NCBI GenBank assembly: GCA_013398295.1
Contig: VZSF01008218.1
Span: forward strand, 651,052-715,051
DNA length: 64,000 bases
Direction: 5' to 3'
Source of the DNA: Chionis minor
Lineage: Eukaryota; Chordata; Aves; Charadriiformes; Chionididae
The position numbers were made by a program, and so were the translations under genes. Every line of letters begins with the position of its first letter. The first letter of the stretch is position 1. The notes under the pieces are model-generated. The model saw nothing but the letters and a program-made list of their open reading frames with translations, was not told the DNA's origin and did no database searches. This document shows, piece after piece, positions 26,419 through 40,353 of this stretch.

Positions 26419-29400
26419 AAACTACCGACTTGTTAAAAATTACATGTGCCGTTTCGTCAGCCTTTGGAAAAATGTTAGGGCTTGTCTTTCCAATTGTAAA
26501 CTCTACACAGCGGATTTTACCGCACGGTCCTCCCCTGCGCAGCACAGTGGGCTTTTATACGCTGTACAAGTTTATGCTGAATAAAAGTATTAATTTGGTT
26601 TTCATCGTAAAGGAGGTGTAATCATCTCTTCCTCTCAGATAAGAAGCTGGAACAGTGATTAAGGGCCTAACTCAGTTCGCAGGCCAACCACACCAGTCGC
26701 TGGCAGAGCGAGGATGAACCCACCCACAGTTTTTCTTACTTTTTCTACTCAGCGCCCCTTTTAAACCCCTGTTTAAAAAAAAAAATCTCAGGGATGCACC
26801 CCTTGCTAAAAACATTCATAATTATGGATTTTGGTACAGAAAGTCCCAGAAGTACAGACCATTAAACAAGAAGGCCTCAATGGAAAAGTCCATTTTATGG
26901 TCGCAAACTTTAAAATATTAAGGTTGGAAAATTCTGTTGTTGTTTATATACTCTTTTCTTATCTCCAAGCCTCTTCATAACTATATCAAACTCGATTTTA
27001 AAGATGTGATTATAAAAATAAAAATTCTTAACATTCAATAAAATAGTAGACAATTTACTTCATTCAAGGAGAAAGGTAGCTTTTATATTTTTCAAGAGGT
27101 TCTAATACTCTACAGTTCTTTTTTGCTGGATTGGCTTTCAGTTGCCAATTGAGCAGAGCAGCAAAATGTGACAGACCTATTCAGTATTTGATTTTCTGAC
27201 AGTATTAAAGTCTGTAATATATTTGAACAGCTGTGTTCTGCAGTTATACCACTTATTTCACCTCCATTAAAGCCTCCCACCCATATTATTTCTTAATTAA
27301 AATATAAGTAAAACAACCATCCCCTGCCAAGTACCATTTGGAGCACAGACTCACGATCAGCTACACCAAACCTAACTCTTGCCATTATTGCAGCTATAAT
27401 TAATATGCAGATTAGTTGCTGTTATGTAATTTTTTATTCAGTTGGGATATTTTATATTTTTCATCTACGTGACTAGCTTCTTAGCTTACTTAAGGGGCAG
27501 TTAAGTTTTAAGAAAAGTTTATTCCTAGGTCATTATGCAATTGTGGAGAGATCGCTAAGGGAGATTTAAAGGCTGCTTTCATTTACACCGTGTACAAATC
27601 AGTCCTGTTAACAACTGTGTAGTCCTGTTCCATCGCTACTCCTTCACCTCAAAGCACTGAGTAATCAACACCACAACCTGAAAAAGGTGCTTAAAAAAAT
27701 AACCTGACCGCGATGGTAATTGTTTAATTATTTATAGGCTCAGTAGTTACGAGTAAGATTATACTATCTTTAGCCACTCTGTTTACCTGTTGTTTCGGAA
27801 AGTGTTCGTTATTTTAATTACTTGATGACAGCAACGTTCAGGTAGATTAATTAAGCAGCAGCATATTTTGTGAAATATAGGTTTCCTGAACTCAACGACA
27901 AAATGGAAGAGAACACATGATGAGAAGGGGTGTAAAGGAATCAGGACTCGCTGTTCTACCAATGGTTTTACACGGGCCTGGACCAGAAACTTCAATGCTC
28001 TGTCTTATATTTTCAACAATAAATATTGATTTAGATTACGCAAGTGCTACGATGCTTAAACACAGTTACCTTAAGCAAGCAGACTTCAAAGAAGGAAGAC
28101 ACTCAAAAATAGTTTTTATTTTTGAAAATGTAGTCCTGCCTGCTTCGCTTTATCTCTCCAAAATATCTGTACAAATATAGAACTAATGCACAGACACGCC
28201 ATTCAACCCAAGGCTGCATGAAATAAAATCAGAAAATTCTTAAAAACTTAAACCATCATTTGAGAATAATCTGCCTTTTTAGAAGCCCTAAAAAAACCAG
28301 TATACTATGAAGACAACCTGGTAAGCACTCTCTGAAGTATTGGTACTGAAAAAAAAACTCGGTCTCTTGTTAAGCTATGTTAGAAAACACAGGAAACGGA
28401 CAGATAACGTGAGGAAAAAGAACTATGTTAAAGTCTATTGAAACAAAGAAAAGGACTTCTGATATTCTTGCTAATGTAACATTTAACTAGTACAAACAGG
28501 ACACAAAATAATCATGAATTATCAACTGTAATGAGAATACAGGGCATCAAGTCATTCCCACATCACTCAAAAGTATGCTCAATTTAGATGTTTAAAAACA
28601 GTAACGCCAATGGAGCAAGCACAGCGCCAACCTTGGAATTCCACCCTAGAGAACCTGAGATAAGAAAGGGCCTGCCAGAATGGCGGTTGCATCTGGTTTG
28701 AAGTATGCAGTAATAACACAGTAATAAAATACAGTTTGGGGAAGTTAGGGAAGGGCTCCTTTAGACAATGACGCCAGCAATTTGCAATTTTATTTCTTTT
28801 AATTGTCTCTCAATTAACAGCGTTGCATTCCTAGAGCCTGCATTTTAGGAAGTGTTTTATATCACATCAACAACACTTTCATACTGGCCACTCTTATACA
28901 CTGGAAATCTGCATTTTAGTTCCTTTTCATTCATCCATTTCCTCAAAGCCACAAACAGATGCTATGGGAGGAGGAATAGTTTTGCATGTAAGACTATTTC
29001 TCCTTTCTGTTAGGCAGACCTCCCAAACACCAAGTTTAAAATTATTAGACTTCTATCAATAATTCAGTTGCATGCCCTTAGATACATTCTGTCATCATTT
29101 TGATAACTCTGAACAGGGATCCTTAAATTTATATAAAACCATAATATTACGCTGCATTCTCAGCAACTAGGTAATGTGCTGTGTATGTCAAGACATCAGG
29201 TACCTACTGAATATATATTACCACAGCAGATGTTCTCCATCAGATATAGTTACCATCTGTAGCCTACAACTTAATAGTTATTCAGTACCAGTTCATCCAG
29301 TGCTAATAACAAGCAAACCAAGACGACCTGAAGCAGTTCACCTCTTCTACTGCAGTTTAGCAAACACGGGATTTCACTGGAATACTAATAAACGAAGCAG

Positions 29401-32400
29401 ATGGGAGCGTGAAAAATAAGTAGCTGTATGGAAACCTACAAACCTCTCAACAGAGTCAGTTTTGGAGGAAACAGAAAAGCAAAGGCTAAACTAACAGAAT
29501 GTGAGCAAAGAGGTACTCCCTATAAATTGGCCTATCCACAGCATTTCTTTGAATATTAAGTTCTTAGTCAATATTAGGTTACGTTGACATCAGTTATCAC
29601 ATTGTAGCTATGGTTTGGCTAGTTTCAAAGGATTAATTATTGATACCTAGAAAAACATTCTTCCTTTCACTGAAAAAAAGAAACAGAATGTTCTGTGGAA
29701 AACACGGACGATGAGATCGCCAAGCATTTTTCCCCTCATAAAATGTTAACTAGCTATGTAATCTAGTGTTTGTAAATTGAGCAGGTTAAGAAAAATTAAG
29801 TCCAAAATAGATTCCCAAACTTTCCTTAGTAGTTTAAGACTGAGATGGGTAAACTCCTGTGAGACAACTATTCTTTTTGTTTTCTGCGTTCCTGCAGAAG
29901 GTCTGAGAAGCTCCTTGCCAGTCCTTTCTTCCAGCCAAACCCTTACTTTCTGTGCTGACGGGGGAAAAAAAAATATACAACTTAAAAAATGCTTCACTGA
30001 ATAGTCTAGGTAGCAAAACCAAATACATTTTTCTCTTTTTCCAGTGACCAGCTTCTCTGTGGCATTTGCACACACCTTCAGTAATCCTGACAGATTTCTT
30101 TTTCTGTGCCCCTTATACTTTAAGTATGGGTTACTTGTCTAAAACCCCCCTTTTCCTGTCATTGTTTCGACCGACAAGAACTGCTGCAGTAGAGGAATTA
30201 ATTCTAAAACCTTGACCTGAGAGGCAAGGGAAACCAGGTTAGTAAAATACAGTGCTCCAGCAAACATCGTAACAGTCTGTCAAATGAAGGGTTTCGGGGT
30301 ATGGTTCTCACTTAATAATATGAAGCAGTAGACACCTATACGTTACCTCAAATCTGAAGAAAACACAAAAAGATTCAGTTCAAATTTTAAAATTTTCTAC
30401 ACGTTAGTGAGGGTGCTGTGACATAGCACCTCCACTGATGTAAAACAGTATTTCTGAACAACTGGAAATCTGGCCGAGTGATTTCCTTATCAGCCTAAGA
30501 ACTGGCAGACGTACTAAAGACCCTCTTCCGCCACCAAATTTTTTGAGTCCTCAACTACTTTATCAAGTCTCTTCACGTCTTCGCCCCACAGCTATAAACC
30601 AAGAGTAGCGGTAGTTTCTTTTGCGCAGGGATCTTCTCGAGATTACATACATGATTTTAAGCGTTTTGGTATTACACAAGTGGCAGATGATGTAGGCATA
30701 ATGTAGGGAATCATACAGTTAGACACACTAAAAACATACCGGTGAAGATTGTTAGACAAGTTACACAAGTTATAACAAGTCCAACATTTGAGACAGAAGC
30801 GTAAAAGGGAAGTGATGAAGAACTCCAGGCATTGTACTGAAATAAAGAGGCATAGTCTTAACAATGATACCGGGAAAGTAAAAATAGCTGATAAAACCAG
30901 TGCCCACTGAAGTTACGGAAGAGTAAGCAGGGGAGGAAGACAGAAGACTGCACAATATTACCATCCAACAACAGGGTTTTTTTGAAAAATCACACTTAAT
31001 GAAAGGGATTGACAGAAGGAGAGCATGATTCTCGCAACTAAAAATCTGTGATAAAAACAAAGTCATTACAAACTTACAAGGGTTCAAATGGACACGCATG
31101 GTGTTTTTAGAAAAGTAATAATTCTCAGTTCAAGTTAGCAACGGTTTATGGCAATCTTACGTAAGCTTTGACTATAATTTCAGAAGTTTGTGTGAGTAAT
31201 TTAATTTATACTTACTCATAAAATAAGTCCTTAAATTTTTTTTCTTGCTTCTAATTGTATATCAGACCACATTTATAGAAATAACTAACTAGTGAATGTG
31301 TCATAATGCTGCATAACAAGTTAACTCACTGTCTGCAATACATAAACAAGTGAAAACAGGGTAAGGCAGTGATGTACAGGTTAGGAGTATTCCCTGAAAA
31401 TACTTAGCAAGTTTTCAAACTAAAATCTGACCCATATCCATAAATTTATTTTCCCTTTACATAGTCAGAGCATTTCTTATTCATTTCCTTTATGAAGATC
31501 AAATTATTGTCACGTTAAAATATTTCCTAACCCCCCTGTTCAATTATGAAGTAGCAGACAAATGGCAAAGCAAGCATTTCATTTTATTAAGAGGGACACC
31601 AAGTTTAAATCAAAGGAGACATATCATTATTCTTTGGTCCCTACATACCATAGGAATAGGTACCTTAGGCAGATTAGACAATTACTATGCAAGACAGAAT
31701 ATTAGTCTTTAATCGTCTTTCCTGTGATTCAAGCATTATACTGAGACCACTCTTTCAACATGCATTTTTAAAAGAACTTTAGAGCAGCCATGCTAGATAA
31801 CTAACCTTAAATATGACGGAAACTAAACTTGTAGAAATATACTGAGCAGTATCAGATGGGACTCAGTTACCAAAACTACAGAAAGGAATGAGATCCTTAA
31901 TGGAAAAAAGCATGGAGAAGGGTAGAAAGGTGCATGCTTTTTTCTCTCATTTTGTTTCCTCTCACCTAATAGCAGGCAAATCAAAGAGAGCATTGAAAAT
32001 AAAATTGGTACAGACATCGCCATGAAATGAACACGGACAAATTACCTACGTCCTATTGACTGATTAATCCAGTAGAAATTTCTGTCACAGACAATAAAAC
32101 ATTTTAAATATCAATAATTCAAAGACAACTTGTTACAAGCAATGAAAGCCACATTTCACTTACCGTCTCCAAACTTAACTCATTTTTGTGACACTATGTG
32201 ATTCATTGCAACCTAAAAGTCTCAGAGTGCTTCATGAACGTGAGAAAAAGGTCTTAAAAATGAGGAAAACAAAATAAACAGTGGTGAAATTACCTAAGTT
32301 GTTTATCTTGATTACAGGAAGTACTTTAGCTGATTGCTTGTAATTTTGTTGTTGTTGTTAACACTAAGCAATATCCAACTCCAATGCAAGTTCTTTGATC

Positions 32401-35400
32401 ATCACCTCAGAGCACTTTTTTTACTACCGTGAAAGAATGGAAAATACATTGAAAAATAACGCATTTGATTTTGCCCAACTTTAAGGCAAGAATTACTAGT
32501 AAATCTTTTATTATCTACATCATCTAAATTATGAGAGTAGCTTTTACAAAATAATTTTGTGGTACAAACTGAAATAAGAAAACTGCTGAAAAAACCATTC
32601 TCTGCCAGGAATATTCAACATCAAAGTAGGTCATTATAAAGTTCCAATGGTAGAAGGTTCATTTCATTGAAAGATATACAAATGCAGCGGACAAAAATAA
32701 GTATCAAATGGCTTTGTCAGGGAAATTAAACCTCGCACTGTCTTTTCAGTTGCATGCTTTTCTCCATCCTGCTCAATTACAGAAGAGGCTTTTATCTATT
32801 AGCAAACAGTATGCTGGCTTTCATTATATCAACTTCCTTGCTTACGGTATCAGAGTTATCAGAGAGAAAGACACGCAGACTGGATTGTAGAAGGAAATTC
32901 TTCCCATCTTCTGTGCATTACGGATGAGGAAACCAGTACAGCCAGCACCAGGGATTAAAACTGGTGCTCAAGACCACCTCTCTGATGCCCAAAAACCACA
33001 AAGACTCTGTGGATTAGGAAAAGCATTACACAGCTTAAGGGACAGTCCCTAAACAGGAGGTATTGTAACTACTCCAGAACTGGGACCTTAGTCCTTGTGT
33101 AAAGGAATTAACCACTCTCTTCCTTGAACCACAGAACTCCCTAGAAAACTCCGTGATAGGAATTTTACGTCTTCATTTCATCCAAATCAAACATTTTCAC
33201 ACGGGAGGAACAGACTTGTGGTCTCTGTTTCATATGAAATACCAAATTATTGGGACCGTGTGGGACTACAGACTTCCTCAATGCGGAGCCTTCTAAACAG
33301 AATTTATTTGTGTTTGCGTTTTTACAGAGAGATTGATGATTTTTCAAAAAGTTTTATAGGTAAGAGGCTGAAAGATGAAGGAGGGACTCACAAATATAAC
33401 TACTTGGTAATATCATAAAACACATGGATCAATGACGATTTGAAGAATGCCAGAGAATCATTCTATTATCTGACAAATTGGACTGTCACCTCTAAGACCT
33501 TTTTGATTCAAAGATAGTATAAAATACTTACGCCTGTTGTATTAAAATTATAAAGGAAATCACCGTAAATTAAAGGCAGCTTTCTGTGGGATATAAAGAC
33601 ATATCGAATCCTTTACTGACATAGGGAAAGAAGTTTTGGTGCGCAGCACATAAATATTTGAAGAGCAGGAGGTCAGACAATAAGTAATTAAAAATATTTA
33701 GTAGCCCACAACACTCCTCATCTCGGAGATCAGAGAGTGTAATGCAGCTTTCAGACTCGAAGAACTCTATGGGAGTTAGAGAGAGCACTCACATAAATGC
33801 GCAGGAAGCTGGAGGCAAGATACACAGCTCGAATTTTAGCAAATATCGCAAATGCAGTTTTAAAGTAACAATTGTAATGATTACTTCGGAAAAAAATTAT
33901 ATTAAACTAAACGTTTCCCCCTAAAGGACCAGTTATCTCGCATTGTAAGCAAAATACAAGTGCTATTTAATCAAGTAACTATGACCTCATACGTTACCCA
34001 CTGCTGTGAAAAATTTTCTTCAATCTGAATCCCACAAATCCCTGGCGCAAATGACAAAGTAGACTAAAGTTTTTCAAACTAAAAGAAGAAAAATGACTTG
34101 TAGATACATTTCTTTCAGGTAACACACATTATTTTTGTTCACTTCCCAGACACCAAATATTAGCATCCAAATCATCCAAAGTCAGTACTTGCAGACCACA
34201 AATACAGCAGCTGGTACATTTATGATGCAAAGAAACATACATAGTTCCCGAAAATGCAGATACTGACTGAAATCTAAGGCAGAGAAGAAAGCTAGATTTT
34301 TGTTTGACTTGAGTACTACGGCTCCATTTTTTTTTTTTTTTAATGCCATATAGAATAAGAACGAGCCCAGTGAATTCTCTTTAACTTTCTTAACCTTGTA
34401 ATTTTAAATAACAGGAATAACTTTAACTGGCACAGAGTTAAGAGGACACTCCTCTTGTGGGCGTACCAGTGATGCGCTGCTAGGAACCGATGCACGACCG
34501 TGACATTGAACGTAGCCTTTGTAAGCAGTCAGAAGTTGGACTACTGGAAAATAAAGATACACGGTGCCCATTTTTGGCTCTCATAACACAAAGAATTATA
34601 TCTAAATCTTCTCGCTGATGGCAGGATTGAATCTGCCTGTATGAGAACTTGTAGACGAAGCTTCTACAGGTCATTTTCTAAATGAGAACGGCAACCCTCT
34701 GAAGTTGCTCAGAGGCCTGAATTATGAGCAGCAGCCCTGGCAGAGCCGCATTAGTAGCAGAGGGCAGGTGAGGTGCTTCAAGGCAGACGTTCTGTTCTGT
34801 CTCACGAGTCTGCGGGTTTTGGCTTCAAGGTTTCTCAAACCAGCAAACGCTGCATACGTCACAAAAACCACGTTACCTCTGAACGCTCACTCTGCCTGTA
34901 AATTATGCATGATGCTGCAAGCAGTTATTGTCCACTGATCAGGAAAGATAACGACCAACGGTGGGAGGACAGGTCAATTTAAGTTCTTAGCTCTTTTTCT
35001 AGGATTAAATAATAGTGAGGAAAAATTAGAGGACAACAATTGTTAAATCATCACAGAGTATCGAGTTTTAATTTGCTCAAACTTTAGGGGGGCAGAAGTT
35101 GACAATCAGGAGTAATCAAGTTAACGCTACTTTGGAAATTTCAGTCTTGCCCTTTGTTTGTACCCTGCAATTTTGCGATAATCTGGTAACTTTATTAGAG
35201 GGCCTAAAAGTCCATTTTTTTTTTTCCGTTTAAATTTTGTATAAATTATTCTGGTAGAAGAGTTTGCAGCAGCATAAAGATCAAACAGCTCATCAAAGCA
35301 GGCCGTCACACTACGCTGTTCGCAAGCTGTGTTTTACAGAACCTACTCATCAGCTTGAAGCTTTAGCCTTTCTCCACTTACAGTGCTGCATAATTAGCTC

Positions 35401-37020
35401 ACACAGCTTCCCAACGTGCAGGTGCTCCCCATAATTTATCTGTGAATGAGATTCATTGACAATCCCACCCAAGTGTTGCATGAAGTTAAAAGAAATCTAC
35501 CTTTACTACTTCCTAAAAGAAAAAAGGGCTTAATTGAGCCCTAGTAAAGAAAAACAGCAAGTAATGATTCGTACATCAGTATCTCGCATCTTCCAAATAT
35601 CCAATTCTGGTTTATTCAGTAACAACACACTGAAGTAATACATATAACTAGAGGATGCAATTGAGAAATGCACTTTGAGATTAAATATGTCTCTCTATTT
35701 CAAAATCAGCTTATGGAAATCGGAGAAAAATGCATGACTTTTATCCTCACAAACTAGTTTAGAAAGGGATATGGGATCTACGGTTTACAAAGGCAGAAGT
35801 CACGTATAACTTGATTCCCATTTCGTCTGCAGATACACAGCTCTAAGAAGAGTATTAAAGGATGGTTTTCTTCCTGGTGACTCTCTAAATCCTTACTGTC
35901 ACCATGGGATGCACCGTGAATAACTGAAGTCCTTGATTTTATTAATGCTTGTGAAGTGCTCTATATACTACAAGTGATGTGTAATACTTCAGTTTTGCTT
36001 TCAATTACTGGTGATGCCTATACTGGCAAGCATTACTGCCTTGTTTTACTAGATAAAGACATCTAGTGGTCCTCGCCCTAGGTTACAAAAGACTTCCGCT
36101 GAATAAAATTAACTTCCTGTGAAGAAAGAAGCTTCTTACTTAAGACCAAGTCATATTTCAGATTTTTGTACGGTGCTTTTTTAATAAAACTTGACTTCAA
36201 ATCTATTTTAAAGGGCACTCAGTGGAAAGAAGTCTCCTTGTTATTGACTGGATCAACATAAAGGGCCGTAAAAATTCAAATGAAAAACACGTTACCTTAA
36301 TGCAGTTTTGGGGGGTTTTTTTCCAGGATTAAAAAATGATAAAACAATTTTATTTCCTCAAAAAACCCCACCACTATTGCCCTATGAATTTAAGTTGGAA
36401 TCACTCAATTCCACAGAAATCTCTCCCTGTACCAATTTCTGCTCATGCAGATAACCACACGAGTAACAAAGCTGTAAACTAAGCAAACTTTACAACTCTA
36501 CTTCCATTGTTATAAAGCAAAGAGTCTTTTACACAAAGTTCCAAGCAATTACCCCAAAAAAGAGGCTAGCGCAAAGCAAACCACCCAGCAAAAATTGAGC
36601 TATTTTCCCTTCTATCAGCTTTCTTCCTAAAGCGATGAGCTTTGTCTATCACATTCACCGACAAGCCTACAAATCTTTAATGCTTCTCCGGGTCAGGGAG
36701 TGATCTTTGTGAGCCGCTATTTAAGGACACACCACCTCATTAATTCTCCTACTCTAGGATCTCCAGCACCATCTTTGCAGGTAGGACGCTAGATAGTTTC
36801 CCTCTTCTCTCTCAACACATTGAGGAAAACAGGTACAAGTCCAACAGAGAGGAGGAGAGAATGACTGGACCCTCACACTCCCACTGCCCAGAACTCTCAC
36901 CAGGAAGGAGAGGAAGGGGCACATCTCCCGTTAAGATGAGCAGTAGCAGCAGTTTGCACATGAAAGCCAACCCCATGAAAGTCTGTAGTGTCTTTTTTAA
37001 ACATAATGAGAGCCAGAGGC

Positions 37021-37034
37021 GGGGGGGGGGGGGN
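37021..37034. other. Sequence gap (single N) after a 13-base poly-G
   Basis: Thirteen G bases are followed by one N at 37034, after which unrelated sequence begins. The read or contig evidently stopped in the homopolymer. The true gap length is unknown, and the bases on the two sides show no shared overlap. Confidence 0.9.
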
Positions 37035-37199
37035 GAATTTTGCTACTAGCCATCTCTCTGCGTACGACCATCTCTGTAGGGTTCATAACCTGGAAAAAGA
37101 GGTTGTAAATGTTGCAAAGCACCAAGTGGAACGAAGTTCACAATGACACCGCTTTGTCCAGAACTGCAGAAGTACAGCGATAAAGCTAGCAGTTCCTCT

Positions 37200-37822
37200 G
37201 ACTGGTTGTGGGTTGACGGCAACTTGACTAGGAGTCAACGGTGTGTCCCCGGGCGCACCACACACAGCACACCTAGCTGGCGAGGGAGAGGTTGTCCCAC
37301 CTTATGCTGCTCTGGTGCAGCCCCACCTCAAGTACTGTGTGCAGTTTTGGGTGCCTCAATACAAGAGGGGCATCAAACTATTAGAGTGCATTCAGAGGAG
37401 GGCGAAACATCTTCAGGGAAAGGCTTACGAGGAGTGGCTGAGGTCACTTGGTTTGTTCAGCTTGGAGAAGAGAAGGCTGAGGGGTGACCTCATCGCAGTC
37501 TACAACTTCCTCAAGAGCAGCAGTGGAGGGGAAGGTGCTGATGACCTCTGTCCGGTGACAGGACAGGAGAAAATGGAATGAAGTTGCGACAGTATTTCAG
37601 ACTGGACATTAGGAAAAGGTTCTTCACTGAGAACAGTGAAGCAGTGGAACAGGCCCCCCAAGGAACTGGTCATGGCACTAAGCCTGCAAGTTCAAGGAGC
37701 TTCTGGGTGACTTCTCATAGTCATGTGATCGATTTTTAGACAGTCCTGCAAGGAAGAAGCAGGGAATTGGACTTGATGATCCATATAGAGCCATTCCAAC
37801 TTGAGATATTCTATGATTCTAC
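37200..37822 (+). mobile_element. Old CR1 LINE 3' fragment
   Basis: The translated stretch at 37243-37581 contains [19 protein letters not shown] and [20 protein letters not shown], the C-terminal part of CR1 ORF2. Weaker CR1 similarity ([12 protein letters not shown]) extends left to about 37207. The body then continues through GACTGGACATTAGGAAAAGG to a degenerate double octamer at 37808-37822. Several small deletions and an early stop compared with the better copy at 47946-49773 show it is older and from a different subfamily. It starts about 170 bp after the sequence gap at 37034. The 5' edge is approximate. Confidence 0.88.
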
Positions 37823-38238
37823 AGCTAACGTAACCTTCAGTCTAAAACCTGCCTTTTTCGAAACCTAACCTTTCTTAAGTCTTTCTAATCCTGCCCTCGT
37901 TATACACTCATGACCTCTGACCCTGTTAAAGATGCTTATGCTGACACATTAGTGATTGGGAAAGAAATCTCTGAGCTTCCCACTAGTTCAGTAGGTGTAC
38001 AGTAACAATAAGAGACAAGATTTATGATCCAAGCTATTCATTCAGGAGATAGGAAGGTATCTCCTTCTTAATTTTATTCTATTTGCTTGATTTGAGGGTG
38101 GAGGGGTTTTTGAGGTTCCCCCCCCCATTCAATACATAATAGTTTGTCATTTGGTGTCTGCAAGTTTGGCTCAGAGCCTCCGCTTTCTTTCCGAGCATCT
38201 TCTGCTATTGCCATTGACTGTGACGGCACTGAGTCCTG

Positions 38239-38652
38239 AAAAGATGACCAACAGCAGCACACATCCTTCTGGATGAAACTCCACCAGCCTCCTGGGGTTA
38301 CAGCAGATGTTTTAGTTATTCCTCATGCCTTGCAGGAGCCAGTACTAACCCAGGGAAGGAGCCAAAAACTGAAAGCAAGACTGACAGCGGGAGTAATAAT
38401 ATGGCCCGATGGACACTGAGGTCACCATTTAACTAAGTAAGGCAATTCATGGGAAGACACATGCCAAATTACCGAAATGGTTACACAGCCTTTCAGCTAG
38501 CTGGAAAGATTTTTTTTTTTTTTTTCCTAGAACAAAATAAAAATACAACTGTAATCAAAAACACCATTAGACAGGGTCTAAACCCAGTAGTGTATTTGGC
38601 AAGGCTACCGCAGCTGGGACACTGGAATAATAAAAACTACCAGATGCGGTAA
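38239..38652 (+). repeat. Duplicated block A, copy 1 (assembly artefact)
   Basis: These 414 bp recur at 39504-39917 with a constant offset of 1265 and no difference I can find, including the same 16-base T run near 38510-38525. The copy ends exactly at the N at 38653. Identical length in a homopolymer and termination at a gap mark it as overlap between two contig ends, not a biological duplication. Confidence 0.93.
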
Positions 38653-39008
38653 NCATTATTCAGTTTCAGGTGAGGTGGTCTTTTTCTGAAGCTACATTTA
38701 ATATCAGCACTGAAAATTTTTTAAAAATGTGTTTTGAAATAACAACAATTCCAGGAAGAAATTAAACTTAAAACTGAAACCTTTTTATGTACACTCAATA
38801 TAGCAATGTATTTCAAGTTATACAGAAAATAAATTACACATCATTTTCTCAGTGGTTCTAAGGGACAAGTTGAAGAGAGTCTCACCCACTGCAACATTTT
38901 TTCAAGCCATGAAAAATTCTATGCCAATAAGTTTCTCACAGATAATACAAGAATTTTATTCTTAAAGCAAACTGAAGCATGTCTATTTTTTTTCCTTTAA
39001 AAAAAAAA

Positions 39009-39502
39009 TGGCCACATACAGCTTGCATTTTCATGCAGCGCTTTCCAAATATTCTTACTCAGTTCAGCTTAACCTTCACTTTCAAAAGGTACTTTAAAAA
39101 AAAAAAATCTTTAAGATCAGCTCAAACACAGCTAGAAAAATGGAGGGAAACAGAATTAATCAATCCCCACAAATTTACATTTGGAGTGGAGCAAGCTTCC
39201 TATCAGAAGTGAGATCCCTAACTACGTGACATGACTCGCTTCACCTTGTAGGAAGCGGACCAGAGGTATGAATGCAAATCTTTTTCCTGGCTACCAAATT
39301 AGTGCAAAGGTCACACTAACAATTAGCTCATATGAAGAAAAGGGTCAAATTCTTGCAAAGACTCTACAGACCTTTTAACAATTAATTCTACATTATTGGA
39401 ATACATCTTTGAGCCTGCCTCCTGGCGTCTTTAGACACCCAGTATCCCAGTGACGGTGGCATCGCTGGCTTGCTGTGCTCCAGACCCTGCAGCTCAGAAA
39501 AA
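39009..39502 (+). repeat. Duplicated block B, copy 1 (assembly artefact)
   Basis: These 494 bp recur at 40354-40847 with a constant offset of 1345 and no visible difference. The copy runs up to the N at 39503. Its left end continues without a gap into unique sequence (38654-39008), so it is the right end of a contig. Confidence 0.93.
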
Positions 39503-39503
39503 N

Positions 39504-39917
39504 AAAAGATGACCAACAGCAGCACACATCCTTCTGGATGAAACTCCACCAGCCTCCTGGGGTTACAGCAGATGTTTTAGTTATTCCTCATGCCTTGCAG
39601 GAGCCAGTACTAACCCAGGGAAGGAGCCAAAAACTGAAAGCAAGACTGACAGCGGGAGTAATAATATGGCCCGATGGACACTGAGGTCACCATTTAACTA
39701 AGTAAGGCAATTCATGGGAAGACACATGCCAAATTACCGAAATGGTTACACAGCCTTTCAGCTAGCTGGAAAGATTTTTTTTTTTTTTTTCCTAGAACAA
39801 AATAAAAATACAACTGTAATCAAAAACACCATTAGACAGGGTCTAAACCCAGTAGTGTATTTGGCAAGGCTACCGCAGCTGGGACACTGGAATAATAAAA
39901 ACTACCAGATGCGGTAA
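39504..39917 (+). repeat. Duplicated block A, copy 2 (assembly artefact)
   Basis: This is the second copy of the block at 38239-38652. It starts exactly after the N at 39503 and continues past 39917 into unique sequence. It is best read as the start of a contig that should follow directly on 38652. Confidence 0.93.
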
Positions 39918-40313
39918 TAAGACTGGGGAAACAGGATGAAAGTTGCATTGTTTTGACTGTTTAATCGTAAAAGTAAGCATATGGGAATTGCTGAAATGAA
40001 TATGCAGGCCCACTTTGCTGGTGTACAGTTTAGAGGAATTAAGGAAAAAATGAACTTCTGAAAGTTATATAGATTAAAATTTAGATTTTTATCAGTATGG
40101 GATTTGCTTGGAGTCTGCTTCATTACTACTTCTGAAAAAAATGGTTTTGCTTAGCAAATTCAGATATAAACCAAGTTTTTCATAGTAAACATGCACCTCA
40201 TACTGAAAGGTAAGATAGCCTCTCAGTTAGCAAGGTCAGAATTCAAATTCTGTCATAAAAGGAAACTTGAACAGTAAAGGGATTCTCACAGGTCAGCAGT
40301 CACACAGTTTCAG

Positions 40314-40352
40314 TTTATTATTTATTATTACTTTTTATTATTTATTATATTT
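40314..40352. repeat. TTTATTA-type low-complexity tract at a contig end
   Basis: An imperfect run of TTTATTA units abuts the N at 40353. It probably explains why assembly stopped here and marks the real unresolved junction in this interval. Confidence 0.8.
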
Positions 40353-40353
40353 N

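Noticed and set aside
38449..39917. Two identical 67-residue frames suggesting a duplicated small gene
   Set aside because: They are the same sequence repeated by contig overlap (offset 1265) and include Phe encoded by a T run.
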